Made by a program: the position numbers and the translations under genes
The notes under the pieces: model-generated
Seen by the model: the letters and a program-made list of their open reading frames with translations, nothing else
Database searches by the model: none
What the model was told of the DNA's origin: nothing
Shown here: positions 60,320-64,000 of the stretch, piece by piece
How the letters are laid out: each line of letters opens with the position of its first letter
How positions within the stretch are numbered: position 1 is the first letter of the stretch
Assembly (NCBI GenBank): GCA_033064195.1
Contig: JARBJD010000053.1
Location: 62,001-126,000 of the forward strand
Length of the DNA stretch: 64,000 nucleotides
Direction of reading: 5' to 3'
DNA from: Blattamonas nauphoetae
Lineage: Eukaryota; Preaxostyla; Oxymonadida

Positions 60320-61350
60320 ATGAACTCGGGCACTGATAGAAAAGTAATTGTCTGCTAGCTGTCACTTTTTTCAAAAGAGTATTCACTTTTCTTTAGGAAT
60401 ATCCAGCAGCAACTCCAGAACAGCTTTCCTTGGTCGAACAGGCGACATCATTCAAGAACGAAGGAAACAACTACTATAAAGTTGGACAATATCAAAATGC
60501 TCTGGAAAAGTACTTTTCTGGTACTGACCTTTTGACAACTCCGGCATATTTACTTGAAGAACCGGAATATGAAAGCGAATCAGATGAAGAAGCTCATGAA
60601 GACGATACTGAGCCATCAATAGAGCAACCAGCGCCAGCACCACAACCAGAGAAACCAAGAAAGCGGCATAGAATAACTGAGGCAACCGAGCCACAGGAAG
60701 TCATTGAGATTCGTGCGGTCCTCTACAACAATATCACAATCTGTCATATCAATCTCGAAAATTATTCTGATGCACTCAGATTCGTGAATATCGTTATTCG
60801 CCATCCTGGGTTTGAGGATAATCCCAAAGCATTGTATCGAAAGGCCCTCTGTGAGGAAAAAACGGACAAATTGGAAGAATCGCTAGCAACGTATAAACAA
60901 CTTTTGGAGGTACAGCCAGATATGATAGACGCTCAACAGGCTATCCCTCGCCTTGAAAAAGCTGTGGAGGAACTCCGAGAGAAACAAAAGAAAGAAGTTC
61001 TTGGTATCAACTTTTCTCCTTTCATTCAATTAGACAAACTAAAGGGGCTTGGAAACAAGATTCTGGGTAAGTTTGGGATGAGTCTTGATAACTTCAAAAT
61101 GAAGAAAGATCCGGAATCAGGAGGTTACAGGTATGTGCTCTCTCTCGCTTTTCCTCTGTTCCTAGCATTCAATTCCAACAATAATCATATGTCTTTTTCT
61201 TTGACACGCTTGCATTTCTCCTTTATTCCTTCCTTTGAAACATTTCATCGCTTGAAAAGCGAAAAAACGATATTTTTCATTTGTCAACCTAATTCCCCTT
61301 CTTGGAAACACGAAACTGCATTTCTCAGGAAATTTGTTGTTTTCCATTGA
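60320..61350 (+). CDS. TTC1: TTC1-type TPR co-chaperone, 249 aa
   Basis: Exons 60320-60343, 60397-61003, 61034-61130 and 61329-61350 (introns 53, 30 and 198 nt) give exactly 250 codons. TPR units: TSFKNEGNNYYKVGQYQNAL, an acidic insert, LYNNITICHINLENYSDAL, and LYRKALCEEKTDKLEESLAT (human LRRAELYEKTDKLDEALED). The C-terminal signature DKLKGLGNKILGKFGMSLDNF matches the TTC1 GKLKDLGNLVLRPFGLSTENF. TTC1 is a small TPR adaptor that binds Hsp70/Hsp90 and Ras/G-alpha proteins in animals. The acidic insert (about residues 60-95) between the first TPR helices is longer than in human. The last intron is much longer than the others in this window. Confidence 0.92.
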
Positions 61351-61473
61351 ATAAATCCGAAATCAATGGCACATCATGAATGGGATTATTTTGTTACGGT
61401 CGGAATCGATCATCTCTCGTTTCTCTTGCACGAGTTGGAAGCGTCTTGAGATAAAAGGATTTTCGTCTTGTGC

Positions 61474-64000
61474 ATGTCCACAACGCCTCCACCCATCCAG
61501 CAGAATGTGGGCAATCCCACATCGGGGCATTTCGCTCAGCCTTTTTTCACACCAAGTAGTAGGAGAAACGGAACTCCTGGCTTAGGACGAACCCCAACCC
61601 CTACCCTTGAAGTGGAACGAAGACCAGAATATCCACCAGGAACACGGGAGATGACAGCACTTCAAATCTTAGAACATGCATCGCAATTCACTCCACTGAC
61701 AAAAATTCTGCAGGAAACAAAGATTCAGGTTCCAAGTGAAGAGTCTGTGAACACTGTTCGAGAACTTCTTCAACATTTGGGTGAAAGAAGCTCAGAAGAA
61801 ATAATCACACAACTCCACTCTATTCTCCTCAGCCATGATGTATACTATGATTTTTTCTCTGTTGTCATCATATACGACAACATTCTATATCAGCCTTCGA
61901 AATTCGCTCAATTTTGCTCCTTTTTGGAAGAGATAGATAACCCTCAACTTCGTCGTCGAATCGAAAACACGATGTATGATGCTAGCAGAACATTGATTTC
62001 ATGTGATTATGATTCAAGCCCTATGAATCCTCGCACTCCTCGTGTAGCTGAAGGTCTTTCTCGTTTCAATGTTCAGGGGACGCAAGTGGAAAGAGACAAA
62101 CTCTTTCTTCTTGGTACATTCATTGGGAGATTTGTTATCCTTCGAAATCGAGCCATACCAAATATCTCTCTCGATTTGAAGCACATCCTTCAGCATGCGT
62201 ATCAATATGGGAAACTTCATCTAGTTCTTCCTTTCGTCGTGGAAATACTCAGGTTTTGCCCAGATAGTCAAGCCTTCTCCAGTATCAAACAGCCATGGGT
62301 TCTGTCGTTGCTTCATGTAATCGCTGAAATTGCTGATCTCCCACTCCAAAACCAACTTGTCGCATCAATCACGCTTCTTTGTGACTCGTTTCTAAAACTC
62401 TCAACATCATCGTCAAAATTTCAGAAAAGCGACAATTCCGGCAATGGAGACCTTTCTTCTCCTCAACCACTCACTCCATCCAACCAACACTCCTCTTTTC
62501 TAACACAATTTCAAGACGACCAGAAAATCCTCAAACCATATCCTTTAGTATATGATCTTAAAAGGGGCCAAGACTTTATCCATAGTGAGCTCCAAAAGTC
62601 AATTTCACGTGGCAATATTCTCGTCTCGTCCAGATGCCATCTGATTTATTATTCTCCAGCGATTGAAAGGGACATGATACATCGGAAGGATTATAAGTCA
62701 TGTGAAGTGACAGACCGCGAACCGGGCATCTGCCTTTCTGATCGTGCTGGAACAGCGTTTATTGGTGAAGGGTCACCAATGTTCGACTTGTTCAACCCTC
62801 AATATCCTGGGGAGCATCTATACACGAATCAATTGTTAAAGCTTAGCGTCAAAACATCGAGTCTAAGATTTCAAGCTTCTCATTTTGAAGCAACACAACT
62901 TCTTCCTCACTTACCAAAGCCAGCCCATCAACCCAAAAGAACTCCGACCATCTCTCAATTCTTCTCACTTTTCCCCATCGAAGTGATATATCATCGCATT
63001 CAGAATTTTGTTTATCACTCCTCCATCACCTGTTATTCGTATATCTGCAAGAAAATCTACCCCGTCGTGTTTAATGTTCTCTGTGTTGTTGTCTTCAAAG
63101 ATGCGGCGTTTTCATTCGGCTCAGACAAAAACACATTTCACCGATGCACTCTAACTGAACTTGAGGCCTCACACGAGCTCACACAAATCGACCAGCTTGA
63201 ATCAGTCATCATGGATGGATTGGAACGACTTGCCGCTCTGGAAGCATACACACTCACAATCAACTATCTCCTCACTCGTCCCCTGCCCCAGATCGTCCAA
63301 GAACTCGACACTCTCACAACACCCTCCGCACAGCAAAAGCCACTCAATCAGGAGACTCTTCGCTTCTACAGTGAACACAAAAATGAACTCGGGAATTATT
63401 TGATTGAGTGCCTATTGGACGATTACACATACCTTCTTGTGGATCACGTCACTCACACCGTCTGCAAAATTCTCCACCAAAAAGTGAAGATGGCACTGGA
63501 CATTCGCGCCAAGTTTGTAAAGCAATTTGGGGAGAATGGGATTGAAGAGATGAAGAAAGAAGTTGGGTCGAAAATTGATGTGTTGAGTGCTCCTCTCCTC
63601 TCATCATTCTATCTCAATGTTCCTTACGCAGGCCCCAACCTCTTCCCAAATATCCCATCGGCACTGGAGCCTGTCGGAGTCCTTCGCAAATCTCTCATTG
63701 CGGACGTTCAGGATCAGACCATCCGAACACAACCAGTGTCGAACGATCCATCCAGTCTCCACTCGGATCTCCACCAGAAGTTGGAAGAGTTATTGTCTTG
63801 CCATCCTCGATCCTTACCCCATCGGTACATGAGAGTGTCTGTTCTGCCGAATTCACTTCTCACAGTATTCCACTCACCGATCATCAGAGACGCTGCTCAC
63901 CTACTCCCTCACCGGATCAACGTCGAAATGCTCAAAGAAAGTGAAATCATCCCCACCACAACACTCCCTGATTTCTTCAAAATTGCCATCCACGAGATCT
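61474..64000 (+). CDS. CNOT1: NOT1 (CNOT1), CCR4-NOT scaffold, partial (runs off right edge)
   Basis: ATG 61474 opens one uninterrupted frame to base 64000. The first 60 residues are Pro/Thr-rich. The MIF4G-type CAF1-binding domain follows: KLFLLGTFIGRFVILRNRAI (human [20 protein letters not shown]), then DLKHILQHAYQYGKLHLVLP (human [20 protein letters not shown]) and KQPWVLSLLHVIAEI (human NPWTMAIMNVLAEL). A helical CNOT9-binding-like region follows (CTLTELEASHELTQIDQLES). At the edge PHRINVEMLKESEIIPTTTL aligns with the human NOT1 homology domain ([20 protein letters not shown]). NOT1 scaffolds deadenylation in cytoplasmic mRNA decay. Compared with animals or yeast, about 1000 N-terminal residues before MIF4G are absent from this model. 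The start is the first ATG, 123 bp after TTC1. Confidence 0.88.
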   Translation, partial: MSTTPPPIQQNVGNPTSGHFAQPFFTPSSRRNGTPGLGRTPTPTLEVERRPEYPPGTREMTALQILEHASQFTPLTKILQETKIQVPSEESVNTVRELLQHLGERSSEEIITQLHSILLSHDVYYDFFSVVIIYDNILYQPSKFAQFCSFLEEIDNPQLRRRIENTMYDASRTLISCDYDSSPMNPRTPRVAEGLSRFNVQGTQVERDKLFLLGTFIGRFVILRNRAIPNISLDLKHILQHAYQYGKLHLVLPFVVEILRFCPDSQAFSSIKQPWVLSLLHVIAEIADLPLQNQLVASITLLCDSFLKLSTSSSKFQKSDNSGNGDLSSPQPLTPSNQHSSFLTQFQDDQKILKPYPLVYDLKRGQDFIHSELQKSISRGNILVSSRCHLIYYSPAIERDMIHRKDYKSCEVTDREPGICLSDRAGTAFIGEGSPMFDLFNPQYPGEHLYTNQLLKLSVKTSSLRFQASHFEATQLLPHLPKPAHQPKRTPTISQFFSLFPIEVIYHRIQNFVYHSSITCYSYICKKIYPVVFNVLCVVVFKDAAFSFGSDKNTFHRCTLTELEASHELTQIDQLESVIMDGLERLAALEAYTLTINYLLTRPLPQIVQELDTLTTPSAQQKPLNQETLRFYSEHKNELGNYLIECLLDDYTYLLVDHVTHTVCKILHQKVKMALDIRAKFVKQFGENGIEEMKKEVGSKIDVLSAPLLSSFYLNVPYAGPNLFPNIPSALEPVGVLRKSLIADVQDQTIRTQPVSNDPSSLHSDLHQKLEELLSCHPRSLPHRYMRVSVLPNSLLTVFHSPIIRDAAHLLPHRINVEMLKESEIIPTTTLPDFFKIAIHEI

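Noticed and set aside
1-64000. Alternative genetic code with TAA/TAG as Gln, known in some oxymonads
   Set aside because: TAA and TAG end genes exactly where family C-termini end (for example MINDY4 TAG, IFT144 TAG, CaMKK-like TAA), so the standard code fits.

Overview
The window looks like a gene-dense nuclear contig from a flagellated, intron-rich protist. About 90% of it is protein-coding or spliced-out intron, with 18 recognisable gene models on both strands. Most introns are very short (about 30-100 nt, GT-AG). TAA, TAG and TGA all end genes, so the standard genetic code fits. The Ser/Cys-rich beta-helix surface protein, ARM/HEAT-rich proteins with a C-terminal beta domain, and a giant Fused-type kinase together suggest a metamonad, most likely an oxymonad such as Blattamonas or Monocercomonoides. 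The organism call is inference; the gene calls come from sequence motifs.

Layout: 1-3054 holds, on the minus strand, a CFAP20DC-like ciliary protein (running off the left edge) and a TTC5/STRAP homologue. A 1.46-kb sequence bounded by 36-bp terminal inverted repeats (3083-4539) sits just upstream of TTC5. 4676-8696 (-) is a large ARM/HEAT protein, divergent from a small two-domain protein (8930-9881, +) whose likely paralogue lies at 27222-28037 (-). 10088-13103 (-) is a DENND6 Rab exchange factor and 13356-16575 (-) a charged coiled-coil protein. 16870-18916 (+) is an ARM-like protein with a C-terminal beta domain, followed by TAF5 (19235-22155) and IFT144/WDR19 (22251-27126). 28098-33229 (+) is a type I membrane surface protein, then a 4441-residue STK36/Fused kinase (33394-46815). 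A compact SRRM1-type PWI/RS splicing factor (46982-47855, -), a CaMKK-like kinase (48988-51751, -) and NPHP4 (52044-57602, -) follow. The right end has MINDY4, TTC1 and CNOT1 (partial), all plus strand.

Functional themes: cilium and transition zone (CFAP20DC-like, IFT144, STK36, NPHP4); transcription, splicing and mRNA turnover (TAF5, SRRM1, CNOT1); signalling and trafficking (CaMKK-like, DENND6, MINDY4, TTC1, TTC5). Exon phases were checked by hand for most genes, and the spliced lengths come out as whole codons. There are no convincing tRNA, rRNA, CRISPR or viral elements.
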